Positions 17,853-28,107 of a stretch of DNA of 64,000 bases are shown here, piece after piece. Origin of the DNA: Marinobacterium sp. xm-d-530 (lineage in GTDB: Bacteria > Pseudomonadota > Gammaproteobacteria > Pseudomonadales > Balneatricaceae). The DNA is taken from contig NZ_WBYM01000005.1 of assembly GCF_013283365.1 (NCBI RefSeq), forward strand, positions 248,001 to 312,000, written 5' to 3'. Position 1 is the first letter of the stretch; each line of letters opens with the position of its first letter. Position numbers and translations under genes: made by a program. The notes below the pieces were generated by a model. The model did no database searches. It saw only the letters and a program-made list of their open reading frames with translations, and was not told where the DNA came from.

Positions 17853-18577
17853 GGCCGTTCCCCCTCCACTTTGATAGGAGTTGGATCGATGCTATTAGGT
17901 AAATCTAACTCAAGGCGCATCACACGACTCAATAACTCTGCAGTCGTTCCGGAGTCGGTCGATTCAGTTCTGATCCAGCGTGGCTGGTACTCCAGCTCGC
18001 TCTGCCTGCCTAAATGCTGATCGATGGAGGCCATTAACAGGGGTTTGACCTGATCGGCCGATAGGTTAAGTATATTTTCCGGAAGCTCCTGACTGACACC
18101 AAGGTAGACACCTTCGGCCACCTGATCCAAAAGGTCGATCGGTAGGTTACCTGAAGCGTTATGCCAATCGGCTTTATCGGCACTCTTTTGAATATCCAAT
18201 AACAGCTGCTTCATTGATGCTTCGAGTGAACGCGCAAAGGCTAGGTTCACCGCTATTTTTTTCGCATCCACCCCAAACTCTTCTGCCTCTTGGTAGAGCA
18301 ACTTAGCTTGTGTGTATTCGCCTCGGTAGAAGTGAGTATTCGCCAGGTTAAACAGTGCAATCCCACGATCAATATTCGATTCAGAGGACCAGACAGCCGA
18401 CGCAAAATTGAGCTGCGCGCACTCCCAATCTTGCTGACGATAGCAGGCTTCTGCTTGCTGAAACTGTGATTCATATTTCGAAGGTTCAATAAACTGCGGA
18501 ACCACCCAATAGGTCAGCATCACTAACAGCAAAAGTAAGCCATAACCGAATAGCGCAGCTCGTTTTAGACTAACCAT
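17846..18577 (-). CDS. Membrane-anchored TPR protein of the Bat operon
   Basis: 243 residues. One N-terminal TM helix (about 9-26), then tetratricopeptide-like helices at 35-110 (AEACYRQQDWECAQLNFASAV, ALFNLANTHFYRGEYTQAKLLY), and a less regular C-terminus. It corresponds by position to BatC/BatE TPR proteins, although the classical protein fuses a VWA domain to the TPR part. Probably a periplasm-facing scaffold. It overlaps both neighbours by 7-8 bases, indicating a tightly coupled operon. Confidence 0.78.
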   Translation of the reverse strand: MVSLKRAALFGYGLLLLLVMLTYWVVPQFIEPSKYESQFQQAEACYRQQDWECAQLNFASAVWSSESNIDRGIALFNLANTHFYRGEYTQAKLLYQEAEEFGVDAKKIAVNLAFARSLEASMKQLLLDIQKSADKADWHNASGNLPIDLLDQVAEGVYLGVSQELPENILNLSADQVKPLLMASIDQHLGRQSELEYQPRWIRTESTDSGTTAELLSRVMRLELDLPNSIDPTPIKVEGERPW

Positions 18578-19556
18578 TCGACCACCTCGTTGGTGAACGA
18601 TGAATGAGAACGACTATGAGCAGAAGTGCTATCAATAGCGGTATCGAAAACCACTCAGACCAGACAACTCGGGCGTAGTTCTCTGGAGTGATACGCCTAG
18701 ACTCAATATTGAGCCACTTTAGCAAGGGCTGCCCTAACAAGGATTCCGGTGTCCTGTAGCTAAAATCAGGATGCAGTGACGCCAGCGATTTAAGAAAGGT
18801 GATGTTCATTTGAGTGTTTGCCGAAGGGTGACCGGGTACTTGAGTAGGCTCTCCACCGCCCAACCCGATTAGATTCAGTGTCATCGGCATAGAGGCATGC
18901 AGGGATACTAGAGCGGACTCTATGCTCTCGCTGTTTTCCAGAGCCACATCTCCATCCGTTAAAAGCACTATATGGCTTTTTGTATCAGGCCCCCTTGGCA
19001 GAGACCGAATGGCCGACAATGCCTCAACTAGGTTACTCCCAAGAGTGGGCAGATAAAACTCATCACCTTGAGCTAGAAAATGTTGGATTAGATGACTGTC
19101 CATGGTCGGTTTTAATAGCCAGTGTGCACTGCCAGAAAAAGCTAATAGACCTGTCTCAACGATCTGTACATCAGGGTCCAGCCAAGAGTTTGCCAGCTCG
19201 GTGGCTGCAGTTATGCGAGGCACCACACCCTGAAGACCTCGCGCATCTATCGCTCGCATGGAGTCTGAATAATCCAACAGGATAATGACTCGATCCTGCG
19301 CTGATGTAAGATCATTTGGTATGAATTGGGGGGTTCTAGGTCCCGCTAATGAGAGGATCAAAAGCGCCCAAACCGATGACAATAAGAGCGGCTTTAACCC
19401 CTCCTGTCCAGAGCGACTGGGTGGCTGAACCCAAGGGAGCAGCTCATCATCGACCAGCTGTGTCAGTCTCCTTTTTTCTCTAACAGTAGAGATAACGAGA
19501 ATCGCCAATGGCAATAGCATTAGCCATAGCAGAAGAGGTTCGCGCCAATAAACCAT
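18570..19556 (-). CDS. VWA-domain membrane protein (BatB-like)
   Basis: 328 residues. N-terminal TM pair (about 4-22 and 55-73), a VWA domain at about 85-275 and a C-terminal TM at 300-320. The metal-ion-dependent adhesion site is canonical: LLDYSDSM (DxSxS), a TLGSN loop threonine, and LLTDGD. Such proteins hang in the inner membrane and bind partners through Mg2+. It overlaps the second VWA gene by one base. Confidence 0.88.
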   Translation of the reverse strand: MVYWREPLLLWLMLLPLAILVISTVREKRRLTQLVDDELLPWVQPPSRSGQEGLKPLLLSSVWALLILSLAGPRTPQFIPNDLTSAQDRVIILLDYSDSMRAIDARGLQGVVPRITAATELANSWLDPDVQIVETGLLAFSGSAHWLLKPTMDSHLIQHFLAQGDEFYLPTLGSNLVEALSAIRSLPRGPDTKSHIVLLTDGDVALENSESIESALVSLHASMPMTLNLIGLGGGEPTQVPGHPSANTQMNITFLKSLASLHPDFSYRTPESLLGQPLLKWLNIESRRITPENYARVVWSEWFSIPLLIALLLIVVLIHRSPTRWSNG

Positions 19557-20548
19557 CAGACGCTCCTCCTAACAAAGATCAGTATCAGCAGCGTGAGTCC
19601 AGACAGAATAAACCAGGGGTAGAGCGGCTCCACCAAGGGCAATGTATTAATCGATCGATTCTGAGTCGTCTGCTCACGTGAAATGGTTTGCAGAGCCTCT
19701 TCAAAAGCATCGATGTTCAGAGCGTGAAACATCTTGCCGGCGCCCGCTTTAGCCACTTCATCCAACAGAGCGAGGTCCACGGGATCATAGACAAATCCGG
19801 CACGCGCTTTCTGTTCCTGAGAGAGCTCAGTCGAGCCTATCGCAATGACATAGAGAGTATAGCCGGCATCAGCTAGGGCTTTCGCAGCAGCTTGTGGAGA
19901 GGTTTCACCCAACTGCATACCGCTGTCGGTCACCATCACAACGACAGGATTAAGATCCGTTGGATAGTTGTCACTGACCAGCTTGAGTGAAGCCGACATG
20001 TCGCTTAAACGCCCGCCGAGTGTCACCCTAATACGAGCAATGGCTTGTGTCACGGCGTCTCGATCATCGGTAAACGGCAACCAATGATAGGGAGGGTTAC
20101 CCATAATACTTAGGCCAATACGATTACCCTGAAAGCCATTAACGAACTCTGATAAGAGCTCTTTGGTAAGGCTCATTCTTTCAATCGACTGTTGACCGTC
20201 AAAATAGTCTTTCAGCACCATCGTGATGTTAGTATCCACCAATAGCACTAGGTCTACAGGATCTTTCTGATCTGGTAGCTCAATGGTGTCACGGTAGACA
20301 ACGGGTTGCGCCAAAGCCAATACGAATAATGTCATCGACATCAACAATAGCCGTTCACGACGAGGCTGGTATTGCGATGCTTCCGGCTGTTCATTAGTCA
20401 GTTCGCCATAAAGAGGGTAACGAACTCTCTCTCTTTGCAGTAGGTCTGGCCAAGGCGCATCAGAGTCTCTTCGACGCCAAAAGAGAATCAAAATCAGAGG
20501 CGTTAGTAACAACCAAAGAGGTTGTAACATTCCCCAATCAGAGAACAT
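19556..20548 (-). CDS. VWA-domain membrane protein (BatA-like) with altered metal site
   Basis: 330 residues with N-terminal hydrophobic segments (about 8-25 and 60-78), a VWA domain at 90-290 and a C-terminal TM at 308-326. The first metal-site motif reads LVDTNITM, so DxSxS has become DxNxT, while the later VTDSG aspartate is retained. The loop that normally carries the metal-binding threonine (TxxG/GD) reads GGRLSDMS. It may coordinate metal weakly or differently from the neighbouring BatB. It overlaps the DUF4381-like gene by 11 bases. Confidence 0.86.
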   Translation of the reverse strand: MFSDWGMLQPLWLLLTPLILILFWRRRDSDAPWPDLLQRERVRYPLYGELTNEQPEASQYQPRRERLLLMSMTLFVLALAQPVVYRDTIELPDQKDPVDLVLLVDTNITMVLKDYFDGQQSIERMSLTKELLSEFVNGFQGNRIGLSIMGNPPYHWLPFTDDRDAVTQAIARIRVTLGGRLSDMSASLKLVSDNYPTDLNPVVVMVTDSGMQLGETSPQAAAKALADAGYTLYVIAIGSTELSQEQKARAGFVYDPVDLALLDEVAKAGAGKMFHALNIDAFEEALQTISREQTTQNRSINTLPLVEPLYPWFILSGLTLLILIFVRRSV

Positions 20549-20864
20549 GTCGCGCCCTCTTGATCAATGTTTGAACTTCATCAAGTGTCGGTTCAACAGG
20601 TTGAAACCGCAACCTGTTCAGTTCCTGTAGTAAGGCAGTGTCAATGACCATGATTCCCGCTAATTGATGACAGCCCTGACGCGGCGTCATTGACTGATTT
20701 GATAGTGCGCGCTGCAACTTTGCCAGCGGTGTAAAAAAGCGGTACCAAATTGCAATAAATAGGGTGAATAGTACTGTCAGAGAGAGTATAGCCGTCAGTG
20801 CCAGATTGGATGAGTGGTCAACCATTGGCAAAATATCGAACAGCCTTAACGGTGCTTCATTCAT
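20538..20864 (-). CDS. Small membrane protein of the Bat operon (DUF4381-like)
   Basis: 108 residues from ATG 20864, within the end of the DUF58 gene (ATGAATGA overlap); a GTG four codons earlier is possible. One strong TM helix at about 22-43, followed by a cytoplasmic helical part (LAKLQRALSNQSMTPRQGCHQLAG, LDEVQTLIKRAR). Position between the DUF58 and VWA genes, size and topology match DUF4381 proteins of these operons. Function unknown. Confidence 0.72.
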   Translation of the reverse strand: MNEAPLRLFDILPMVDHSSNLALTAILSLTVLFTLFIAIWYRFFTPLAKLQRALSNQSMTPRQGCHQLAGIMVIDTALLQELNRLRFQPVEPTLDEVQTLIKRARHVL

Positions 20865-21759
20865 GATACTCACCACCTAACAGGCTCAGGGTAAACTGAT
20901 CGAGCGAACTACAGACCTCAATCAGTGGGATGCCTGATTGTGACATTAGATCCTGAATCTCTAACAACCGATTCAAGTAGGCTTGATGAATACGAGCGAT
21001 GGACTCTTGGTCATCGACACAGAACCTCTTAGGACCCCAGATCAAATCACGACCTAACAGCGCCTTTGGATCTCTCTCCATGGGGTCTGAAATGAGGAAC
21101 GCGCTCAATGATCTCTTTTCTGATAGTTCAGTTAAAAGCGCTCGGTGATCTGAGTTCAACGATCTAAAATCTGAAATCAAAATGACTTTAGCACCGGTGG
21201 GTGTATCAGAAACAAGTTGCGTTAAAACAGCATCCCAGTTGATCGCTGAATTCTGCGAAGGCGGTGCAGGCGAGACCAAAGCCTCACAGAGAAGGTTGAG
21301 CCAGTCATCCCCCACCCTAGAGTCAAACACAGTGGCATTCTGCTCTAATAAAAACGCACCCAGTGCATAATCTTGCTGATGGTAAATACCTGCTAACCAG
21401 AGTGACAATCTAGCCGCTTGAGTGACTTTCAGACGCTTCTTTGTGCCAAACCGCATGGTTGAGTTGCGATCAACGACCAACTGAAGAGGTTGCTGAAATT
21501 CACTGCGGTAGGATCTAACTAACCACTCTTGAGATCGAGCAGAGGCGCGCCAATCGATCTTTCGAGGGTCATCCCCAAACTGAAACACCCTTAGGTCATC
21601 AAATTCCGTACCACTGCCTAATAATGCTGCTTTATTAGCACCACTGTTTAGACGTTGATTAATCTGACCTACTACCTGTGAAGCCAAGGCAGCGCCAGAG
21701 GCAATCAGTTGTGCTATCTCATCAGGAGTCAGCAGTGGTTGGTCAACTAAGCTGTTCAC
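20857..21759 (-). CDS. DUF58 protein of the Bat/MoxR operon
   Basis: 300 residues from GTG 21759. The DUF58 signature is clear: GSGTEFDDLRVFQFGDDPRKIDWRASAR with YRSEFQQPLQLVVDRNSTM following, the latter a VWA-like strand with a DxxxT site. No membrane segment is evident, so it is probably cytoplasmic. DUF58 proteins always accompany MoxR ATPases; the complex is thought to act as a chaperone or activator. It begins 10 bases after moxR. Confidence 0.9.
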   Translation of the reverse strand: MNSLVDQPLLTPDEIAQLIASGAALASQVVGQINQRLNSGANKAALLGSGTEFDDLRVFQFGDDPRKIDWRASARSQEWLVRSYRSEFQQPLQLVVDRNSTMRFGTKKRLKVTQAARLSLWLAGIYHQQDYALGAFLLEQNATVFDSRVGDDWLNLLCEALVSPAPPSQNSAINWDAVLTQLVSDTPTGAKVILISDFRSLNSDHRALLTELSEKRSLSAFLISDPMERDPKALLGRDLIWGPKRFCVDDQESIARIHQAYLNRLLEIQDLMSQSGIPLIEVCSSLDQFTLSLLGGEYHE

Positions 21760-21769
21760 AACAGACCTG

Positions 21770-22732
21770 TTAAACCGCGGGGAGCGTCTCTAAAAGACGA
21801 TGAATCACTGCCTCTTCAGTTACCCCGTCGGCCTTAGCCGAGAAGCTGAGTACCAAGCGATGACGAAGTACATCAACGGCAAGCGCATAAATATCCTCAG
21901 GAAGCACAAAATCACGCTGATTCAGTAGTGCTCTTGCGGTCGCCGCCTGAAGCAGAGCAATCGACGCGCGGGGCGACGCACCCGCTTTCACATACCCACA
22001 CCACTCTGGGATGTATTGATTTAATCGACGAGTGGCAGAGACCAACTCTATCGCAAACCGCTCTACCCTTTCTTCAATAAAGACACTGTTTAACGACTCT
22101 CTCAGGGCAAGAAGCTCACTGGGTGTCAGTAGGGCCTGCATGTCGGCCTCGACATGCCCCTCCTGGGCGGCACGAGCTCGACGAGTGATCTCGATCTCTT
22201 CATCGATGCTTGGGTAGTCCAATACGATCTTGAATAGGAAACGATCCAGTTGAGCTTCAGGCAGAGGGTAGGTACCCGATTGTTCTAGGGGGTTTTGAGT
22301 TGCCAACACCATAAAGACAGGAGGCAGAGGATAGGTTTTACCGGCCACCGTGATTTGATGCTCGGCCATGGCTTCCAACAGTGCAGATTGCACCTTAGGT
22401 GGCGCACGGTTGATCTCATCAGCCAGTAACACCTCATGAAACAGTGGTCCTTCGATAAAACGGAAGCTGCCACTATTGGCATCGAACACTTCACTGCCAG
22501 TCAAATCGGCTGGCATAAGATCCGGTGTAAATTGAACACGCTGAAAACGGGCATTCATTCCCGCGGCGAGAGAATGAACCAGAGTTGTCTTAGCTAGACC
22601 CGGTGGGCCTTCAAGGAGCACGTGCCCGCCACTGAGTAACGCAATAAGAAGACGATCGATCACAGACTCTTGGCCGACGATGATCTCTTCGATTTTAGAC
22701 CTTAACTCATGCAGTGGTGTCAGCTCGCTCAC
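21770..22732 (-). CDS. MoxR-family AAA+ ATPase
   Basis: 320 residues from GTG 22732, preceded by AAGGGG. AAA+ core: Walker A GPPGLAKTT, Walker B VLLADEINRAP, sensor 1 VLATQNP, arginine finger region LPEAQLDRF, and sensor 2 SPRASIALL. First gene of the operon moxR-DUF58-DUF4381-batA-batB-TPR-batD, whose products are linked to envelope stress or oxygen tolerance in Bacteroides and Francisella. It supplies ATP-driven remodelling of a partner that is not known here. Confidence 0.93.
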   Translation of the reverse strand: MSELTPLHELRSKIEEIIVGQESVIDRLLIALLSGGHVLLEGPPGLAKTTLVHSLAAGMNARFQRVQFTPDLMPADLTGSEVFDANSGSFRFIEGPLFHEVLLADEINRAPPKVQSALLEAMAEHQITVAGKTYPLPPVFMVLATQNPLEQSGTYPLPEAQLDRFLFKIVLDYPSIDEEIEITRRARAAQEGHVEADMQALLTPSELLALRESLNSVFIEERVERFAIELVSATRRLNQYIPEWCGYVKAGASPRASIALLQAATARALLNQRDFVLPEDIYALAVDVLRHRLVLSFSAKADGVTEEAVIHRLLETLPAV

Positions 22733-22805
22733 GGTTCAAACCCCTTCGGTGAAGTAATGAACCATTGTAGCTAATTTAGTTATACCGTTATAGATCTTTG
22801 GCTTA

Positions 22806-22833
22806 AACAAAAAGAGCGCCCTAAGGCGCTCTT
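22806..22833 (-). terminator. Terminator of sthA
   Basis: On the minus strand AAGAGCGCC-TTAG-GGCGCTCTT followed by TTTGTTT, 18 bases after the sthA stop. The sequence from here to 22732 then serves as the moxR promoter region. Confidence 0.9.
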
Positions 22834-22850
22834 AACAACCATAGAATAGT

Positions 22851-24251
22851 TTATTTACTCTCTAATCGGTTTAGGCCCGCAAGAGCAGCAACACGGTAGG
22901 CTTCAGCCATGGTTGGGTAGTTGAAGGTGGTGTTTACAAAGTACTTCACAGTATTCGCTTCACCCTCTTGTGCCATGATCGCTTGGCCGATGTGGATGAT
23001 CTCGGATGCTTGGTCACCAAAGCAGTGGATACCCAGAATTTCCAGAGATTCACGGTGGAACAAGATTTTCAGCATACCAACGGGTTCACCGGAAATCTGA
23101 GCACGCGCAGTATCTTTAAAGAAGGCTTGACCCACTTCGTAGGGTACCGCTGCCGAGGTAAGCTCCTCTTCGGTTTTACCGATCGAGCTGATCTCTGGAA
23201 TGGTATAGATACCTGAAGGCACTTCACTGACAAAACGAAAATCATCGGCATCCAACATATCTTCTGAAGCGGCACGCCCTTGATCAAGCGCTGCTGATGC
23301 CAGGCCAGGCCAGCCGATCACATCACCTACAGCGTAGATACCATCGACTTCCGTACGGTAGTGATCATCAACATCCAACTGTCCGCGACCGTTGGCTTTC
23401 AAACCGACCTTATCAAGATCAAGTTGTGCGGTATTGCCGGTACGACCGTTACACCATAGGAAGGCATCCGTACGAAGGACCTTACCAGACTTCATGGTGA
23501 TTACGACACCGTTCTCTGTCCCTTCAATCTTGTCATACTCTTCGTTGTGACGAATCATGACGCCGTTGTTGCGTAGGTGGTAACTCAACGCATCAGAGAT
23601 CTCGCCATCTAGAAAAGATAGAAGACGATCACGATTGTCGATCAAATCCACTTTCACCCCTAACCCACTGAAGATAGAGGCGTATTCACAACCGATAACA
23701 CCGGCACCGTAGATCACCATATTGCGTGGTGTATGGCAGAGTTTAAGCACAGTGTCTGAGTTGTAGATACGTGGGTGGTTAAAATCAACATCCGGTGGAC
23801 AGTATGGGCTGGAGCCCGTTGCGATGATGATGTTTTTCGCTTTGAGCGTATCAGCACTGCCGTTATTACCTACAATACTGACTTCACTGTTTGAAACCAG
23901 CTTGGCTTCACCAAAGAAGAGATCAACACGATTGCGCGCATAGAAGTTAGTGCGTAGCATGACCTGATTAGAGATCACCTTCTCGGCACGACTTAACACT
24001 TTAGGAAATGAGAACCAGCGTGGTTCACCGATATCACGGAACATTGGGTTGGTGTTGAACTCGATGATCTGTTTAACGGAGTGACGCAGCGCTTTAGAAG
24101 GGATGGTACCTTTATGAGTACAGTTACCGCCGACTGTGGACTGCTCTTCGATCACCGCTACACGGCGACCTTTTTTAGCTGCATTCATTGCAGCACCCTC
24201 ACCCGCAGGACCCGAGCCAATTACCACTACATCGTATTCGTAGGCTGCCAT
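22851..24251 (-). CDS. sthA: Soluble pyridine nucleotide transhydrogenase
   Basis: 466 residues, same as E. coli SthA. FAD dinucleotide fold [14 protein letters not shown] at the N-terminus; second Rossmann fold [20 protein letters not shown] site YAVGDVIG; dimerisation domain to the end. The redox-disulfide site of the related lipoamide dehydrogenases reads [12 protein letters not shown], with the second Cys replaced by Thr, as expected for SthA. It transfers hydride between NADPH and NAD+. Shine-Dalgarno GAGG, 39 bases after nqrM, so possibly part of the nqr transcript. Confidence 0.96.
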   Translation of the reverse strand: MAAYEYDVVVIGSGPAGEGAAMNAAKKGRRVAVIEEQSTVGGNCTHKGTIPSKALRHSVKQIIEFNTNPMFRDIGEPRWFSFPKVLSRAEKVISNQVMLRTNFYARNRVDLFFGEAKLVSNSEVSIVGNNGSADTLKAKNIIIATGSSPYCPPDVDFNHPRIYNSDTVLKLCHTPRNMVIYGAGVIGCEYASIFSGLGVKVDLIDNRDRLLSFLDGEISDALSYHLRNNGVMIRHNEEYDKIEGTENGVVITMKSGKVLRTDAFLWCNGRTGNTAQLDLDKVGLKANGRGQLDVDDHYRTEVDGIYAVGDVIGWPGLASAALDQGRAASEDMLDADDFRFVSEVPSGIYTIPEISSIGKTEEELTSAAVPYEVGQAFFKDTARAQISGEPVGMLKILFHRESLEILGIHCFGDQASEIIHIGQAIMAQEGEANTVKYFVNTTFNYPTMAEAYRVAALAGLNRLESK

Positions 24252-24290
24252 TTAGTACCTCAACTTTCCTTGTCGTTATCGTCGATCGAT

Positions 24291-24524
24291 CTACTTAACT
24301 TCGTAAGCTAGATCGTCTTTATTAATCTCTTTCTTTTGGACCGCGTCTTGCTCGCCATCACAATCTTCGGGACGACCGCCACAGATATCACAAACGGTAT
24401 CCATGCCAAGTGCACTCATGCCACCACAAGAGCCCTTAATTGGCTTATTCGAGAAGATCACGCCTACTGACATACCAACGATGACAACCAGTAGAACAAT
24501 AAATGTAATGACCATAATTTCCAT
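24291..24524 (-). CDS. nqrM: Na+-NQR maturation protein NqrM
   Basis: 77 residues: one TM helix at 3-24 followed by a cysteine-rich tail with Cys at 33, 45, 48 and 55 (GSCGGMSALGMDTVCDICGG). This matches NqrM (DUF539), needed to insert the iron centre between NqrD and NqrE. It lies directly after apbE (3-base gap) at the end of the nqr operon. Confidence 0.93.
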   Translation of the reverse strand: MEIMVITFIVLLVVIVGMSVGVIFSNKPIKGSCGGMSALGMDTVCDICGGRPEDCDGEQDAVQKKEINKDDLAYEVK

Positions 24525-24527
24525 GGC

Positions 24528-25574
24528 TTACTCTCCTTCTTGAACAAAGGCTTCAAACTCTGCTGTTGCCTGTTCGATAAATGTATCACCCTGCTCTGAC
24601 TTATATAAGAAGTAGGCTGCTATCCCCTCTTCTTTGGCGAACTCAAAGCCTCTGTTTTCGCCCATGACCATCAGGGTCGTTGCTAATGCATCCGCCTCAG
24701 CACAGGTCGGCGTTAATACGGTTACTGACGCTAAGCGGTGAGTAATCGGTTTACCCGTCTCAGGATTAATGGTGTGCGAAAAACGGATACCGCCTTCCTC
24801 AAAGTAGTTTCGGTAATCACCGGATGTAGCAATCGCCGTATCCTTAACATTAATGATTCGTCCGATACTGCGCTCCATCGATGCCGGTGACTCAATGGCA
24901 ATGCGCCAGTGTGAACCATCTGGCTTCAAGCCTTTAGCGCGAAGCTCACCGCCGATCTCAACCAAATAGTTGTAAATACCTTCGGCTTCGAGAGTCTCAG
25001 CCAGTTGATCAACGCCGTAGCCTTTAGCGATGGCCGACAGATCAACATACTGCTGTCCTAATTTTCGCAAACGAGTGGGGTCTTTTAAAACCTCGACTTT
25101 TTGGTAACCAATACGTTCCTTCAACGAAGCGATCTCTGCCTCGGTAGGTGCCTTTTCGATACGGCCATTGGGCCCAAAGCCCCAAAGGTTAACCAACGGA
25201 CCCACTGTGACATCAAACGCCCCGCCGGATCGTTCACTGATCGTCAATGACTGCTCTACAACCGCTGCCAGCGCGTCTGAGACTTCCATCTCACTGCCTG
25301 CAGGAAGCTTATTAAAGGTCGAGAGTTCACTATTAGGAATGTAGGTCGACATCTGCTGATTAACGGTTGCTAGAACCTTACCGGCACGATTGCGAATATC
25401 GTTGATTCGATCTTCATTAAGGTCAACCCAGCGCATACTGAAGGTAGTGCCCATGGTTTGACCATCAATGCCAACCACCTTCTCATTTTCAAAAAAGTTA
25501 CAGCCCGTTAGAACAAAAACGGCCAGTAGCATAGCTACCGGCCATTTAATAAGGCTTTGAAAACCTGAAATCAT
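24528..25574 (-). CDS. apbE: FAD:protein FMN transferase ApbE (lipoprotein)
   Basis: 348 residues. Lipoprotein signal with lipobox LTGC, lipidated Cys25. ApbE signatures include GQTMGTTFSMRW, GGAFDVTVGPLVNLWGFGP, YVDLSAIAKGYGVDQL and the FAD/Mg site ATSGDYRNYFE, followed by SHTINPETGKPI. It attaches FMN through a phosphoester to Thr in NqrB and NqrC, both encoded upstream in the same operon. Confidence 0.96.
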   Translation of the reverse strand: MISGFQSLIKWPVAMLLAVFVLTGCNFFENEKVVGIDGQTMGTTFSMRWVDLNEDRINDIRNRAGKVLATVNQQMSTYIPNSELSTFNKLPAGSEMEVSDALAAVVEQSLTISERSGGAFDVTVGPLVNLWGFGPNGRIEKAPTEAEIASLKERIGYQKVEVLKDPTRLRKLGQQYVDLSAIAKGYGVDQLAETLEAEGIYNYLVEIGGELRAKGLKPDGSHWRIAIESPASMERSIGRIINVKDTAIATSGDYRNYFEEGGIRFSHTINPETGKPITHRLASVTVLTPTCAEADALATTLMVMGENRGFEFAKEEGIAAYFLYKSEQGDTFIEQATAEFEAFVQEGE

Positions 25575-25577
25575 CTA

Positions 25578-26807
25578 TTAGCCACCGAAGTCGTCAAGCA
25601 TGATGTTCTCACGTTCAACACCTAGGTTGAGTAGCATGTCGATCACCGCTGCGTTCATCATTGGTGGTCCACACATGTAGTACTCACAATCTTCTGGCGC
25701 TTCATGATCCTTCAAGTAGTTCTCTAGAAGGACGTTATGGATGAAGCCAGTCAGACCTTCCCAGTTATCTTCTGGAAGTGGATCAGACAGAGCTAGGTGC
25801 CATTCGAAGTTTTCATTCTCTTCAGCCAACTTGTCGAACTCTTCTGTGTAGAAGGCTTCACGAACAGAACGTGCACCATACCAGAAAGAGATCTTACGCT
25901 TAGAGTTTAGACGCTTAAGCTGATCAAAGATGTGTGAGCGCATCGGCGCCATACCTGCACCACCACCGATGAAGACCATCTCATTGTCAGTCTCGCGAGC
26001 GAAGAACTCACCGAATGGACCGTAAACATCAATCGTATCACCTGGTTTCAGGCTAAATACGTACGATGACATGATGCCTGGTGGCACATCGTCACGACCT
26101 GGAGGTGGCGTTGCAATACGGATATTAAACTTAACCACACCGCGCTCTTCAGGGTAGTTCGCCATAGAGTAAGCACGAATCGTTGTTTCGTCGACTTTAG
26201 AGACGTAACGCCAGATATCGAACTTATCCCAATCTGGGTGGTACTCTTCCTCGATTGCGAAGTCTTTGTAGTTTACGGTGTGTGGTGGACACTCTAGCTG
26301 AACGTAACCCCCTGCACGGAAGTCGACGTTCTCGCCTTCAGGCAGACGCAGGGTCAGCTCTTTGATGAAGGTTGCGACGTTCGGGTTAGAGTCAACCGTA
26401 CAGGTCCACTTCTTAACGCCGAAGACATCATCTTCAACATGAATCTTCATGTCCTGTTTAACAGGCACCTGACAGCTTAGACGCCAGCCCTCTTTTGCTT
26501 CACGCATTGTGAAGTGTGACTCTTCAGTAGGCAACATAGAACCGCCACCTTCATGAACTTCACACTTACACTGGGCACAGGTACCGCCACCACCACAAGC
26601 AGAGGCAAGGAATACACCCTTGTCCGCTAGAGTCTGCAGCAATTTACCGCCTGCAGGCACTGTGATTGTTTTTTCAGGATCACCGTTAATTTCAATTGTT
26701 ACATTGCCGGAGCTAACCAGCTTAGCGCGGGCAGCCAAGATAATAGCAACCAGTGCCAGTACCACGACTGTAAACATCACCACGCCTAGGATGATTTCTG
26801 CATTCAT
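25578..26807 (-). CDS. nqrF: Na+-NQR subunit F, NADH dehydrogenase
   Basis: 409 residues. N-terminal TM helix at 5-26; plant-type [2Fe-2S] domain with Cys71, Cys77, Cys80 and Cys112 ([16 protein letters not shown]...LSCQ); FAD domain with [13 protein letters not shown] domain with [12 protein letters not shown] and CGPPMM. It takes electrons from NADH and passes them through FAD and the iron-sulfur centre into the Na+-pumping complex. Its spacing to apbE is 3 bases. Confidence 0.98.
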   Translation of the reverse strand: MNAEIILGVVMFTVVVLALVAIILAARAKLVSSGNVTIEINGDPEKTITVPAGGKLLQTLADKGVFLASACGGGGTCAQCKCEVHEGGGSMLPTEESHFTMREAKEGWRLSCQVPVKQDMKIHVEDDVFGVKKWTCTVDSNPNVATFIKELTLRLPEGENVDFRAGGYVQLECPPHTVNYKDFAIEEEYHPDWDKFDIWRYVSKVDETTIRAYSMANYPEERGVVKFNIRIATPPPGRDDVPPGIMSSYVFSLKPGDTIDVYGPFGEFFARETDNEMVFIGGGAGMAPMRSHIFDQLKRLNSKRKISFWYGARSVREAFYTEEFDKLAEENENFEWHLALSDPLPEDNWEGLTGFIHNVLLENYLKDHEAPEDCEYYMCGPPMMNAAVIDMLLNLGVERENIMLDDFGG

Positions 26808-26837
26808 AGCTAATTCATTCCTCTCCTAGTAGACCAG

Positions 26838-27446
26838 TTACAGAGACACGCCAGAGAATGACATGAAGCCTAGCGACATCAGACCGACAGTGATGAAGGT
26901 GATACCTAGACCACGCAGACCCTCTGGTACATCTGAGTACTTCAGCTTCTCACGAATACCAGCCAAGGCTGTGATCGCAAGTGCCCAACCGATACCTGCG
27001 CTCGTGCCGTAAACAACACTCTCACCAAAGGTGTAGTCACGCTCAACCATGAACAGCGCAGCACCCATGATTGCACAGTTAACTGTGATCAGTGGTAGGA
27101 AGACACCCAACGCGTTGTAAAGCGCTGGAACGAATTTATCTAGGAACATCTCTAGGATCTGAACGATCGCAGCGATAACGCCGATGTAAGAGATGTAACC
27201 TAGGAAGCTAAGGTCAACTTCTGGGTAACCCGCCCAAGCCAATGCCCCTTCACGAAGCAATAGGTTGAAGATCAGGTTGTTTACTGGAGTCGTAATCGCC
27301 AATACAACGATAACGGCTACACCTAAACCAAAGGCTGTTTGAACCTTCTTAGAGATCGCCAAGAAGGTACACATTCCCAAGAAGAATGCGAGAGCCATGT
27401 TCTCAACGAAGATCGCCTTAACGGCAAGACTGATCATCTGTTCCAT
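26838..27446 (-). CDS. nqrE: Na+-NQR subunit E
   Basis: 202 residues with six TM helices. Half-site cysteines typical of NqrE are visible in [12 protein letters not shown] and [14 protein letters not shown]; with two from NqrD they hold the intramembrane iron centre. Homologous to RnfA. Its start overlaps the nqrD stop. Confidence 0.97.
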   Translation of the reverse strand: MEQMISLAVKAIFVENMALAFFLGMCTFLAISKKVQTAFGLGVAVIVVLAITTPVNNLIFNLLLREGALAWAGYPEVDLSFLGYISYIGVIAAIVQILEMFLDKFVPALYNALGVFLPLITVNCAIMGAALFMVERDYTFGESVVYGTSAGIGWALAITALAGIREKLKYSDVPEGLRGLGITFITVGLMSLGFMSFSGVSL

Positions 27447-28105
27447 CAGTGAGAACCTCCTTTAGTGTTAGCCGCCATTTCAAAATCTGGCGCCTCAACT
27501 TGTTTTGGATCCCAAGAGCGGATGATCCAGATGAAGATACCGATTAGGAAGAAGGCACTTGGAGGAAGCAACAATAGACCGTTGCTCTGGTACCAACCAC
27601 CATTAGTGACTAGCGGAAGAATCTCGATACCGAACAGTGAACCGGCACCAAAGAGTTCGCGGAAGAAACCGACAAACATCAATACAGCGCCGTAACCAAG
27701 ACCGTTACCAATACCATCTAAGAAGCTTGGTAGTGGTGGGTTCTTCATCGCGAAGGCTTCTGCACGACCCATTACGATACAGTTAGTGATGATCAAACCA
27801 ACGAATACCGAAAGCTGCTTAGAGATATCGTAAGCGTAGGCTTTCAGGAACTGGTCAACAACGATTACCAAGGATGCAATGATCGTCATCTGAACGATGA
27901 TACGGATGTTACCCGGGATATGGTTACGAATAATCGACACGAACATGTTCGAGAATGCGGTAACCACAATAACAGCCAACGACATAACCAGTGCCGTTGC
28001 CATGTTTGACGTAACCGCTAGTGCAGAACATACACCCAAGATTTGCAGTGCAATTGGGTTGTCCTTAAAGATAGGGGTCGTCAAGATCTCTTTTGACTTA
28101 GCCAT
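27446..28105 (-). CDS. nqrD: Na+-NQR subunit D
   Basis: 219 residues with six TM helices. Conserved [19 protein letters not shown] and [19 protein letters not shown] carry the cysteines of the NqrD half of the iron site; homologous to RnfE. Antiparallel pseudo-symmetric partner of NqrE. It starts 2 bases after nqrC. Confidence 0.97.
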   Translation of the reverse strand: MAKSKEILTTPIFKDNPIALQILGVCSALAVTSNMATALVMSLAVIVVTAFSNMFVSIIRNHIPGNIRIIVQMTIIASLVIVVDQFLKAYAYDISKQLSVFVGLIITNCIVMGRAEAFAMKNPPLPSFLDGIGNGLGYGAVLMFVGFFRELFGAGSLFGIEILPLVTNGGWYQSNGLLLLPPSAFFLIGIFIWIIRSWDPKQVEAPDFEMAANTKGGSH

Positions 28106-28107
28106 GA

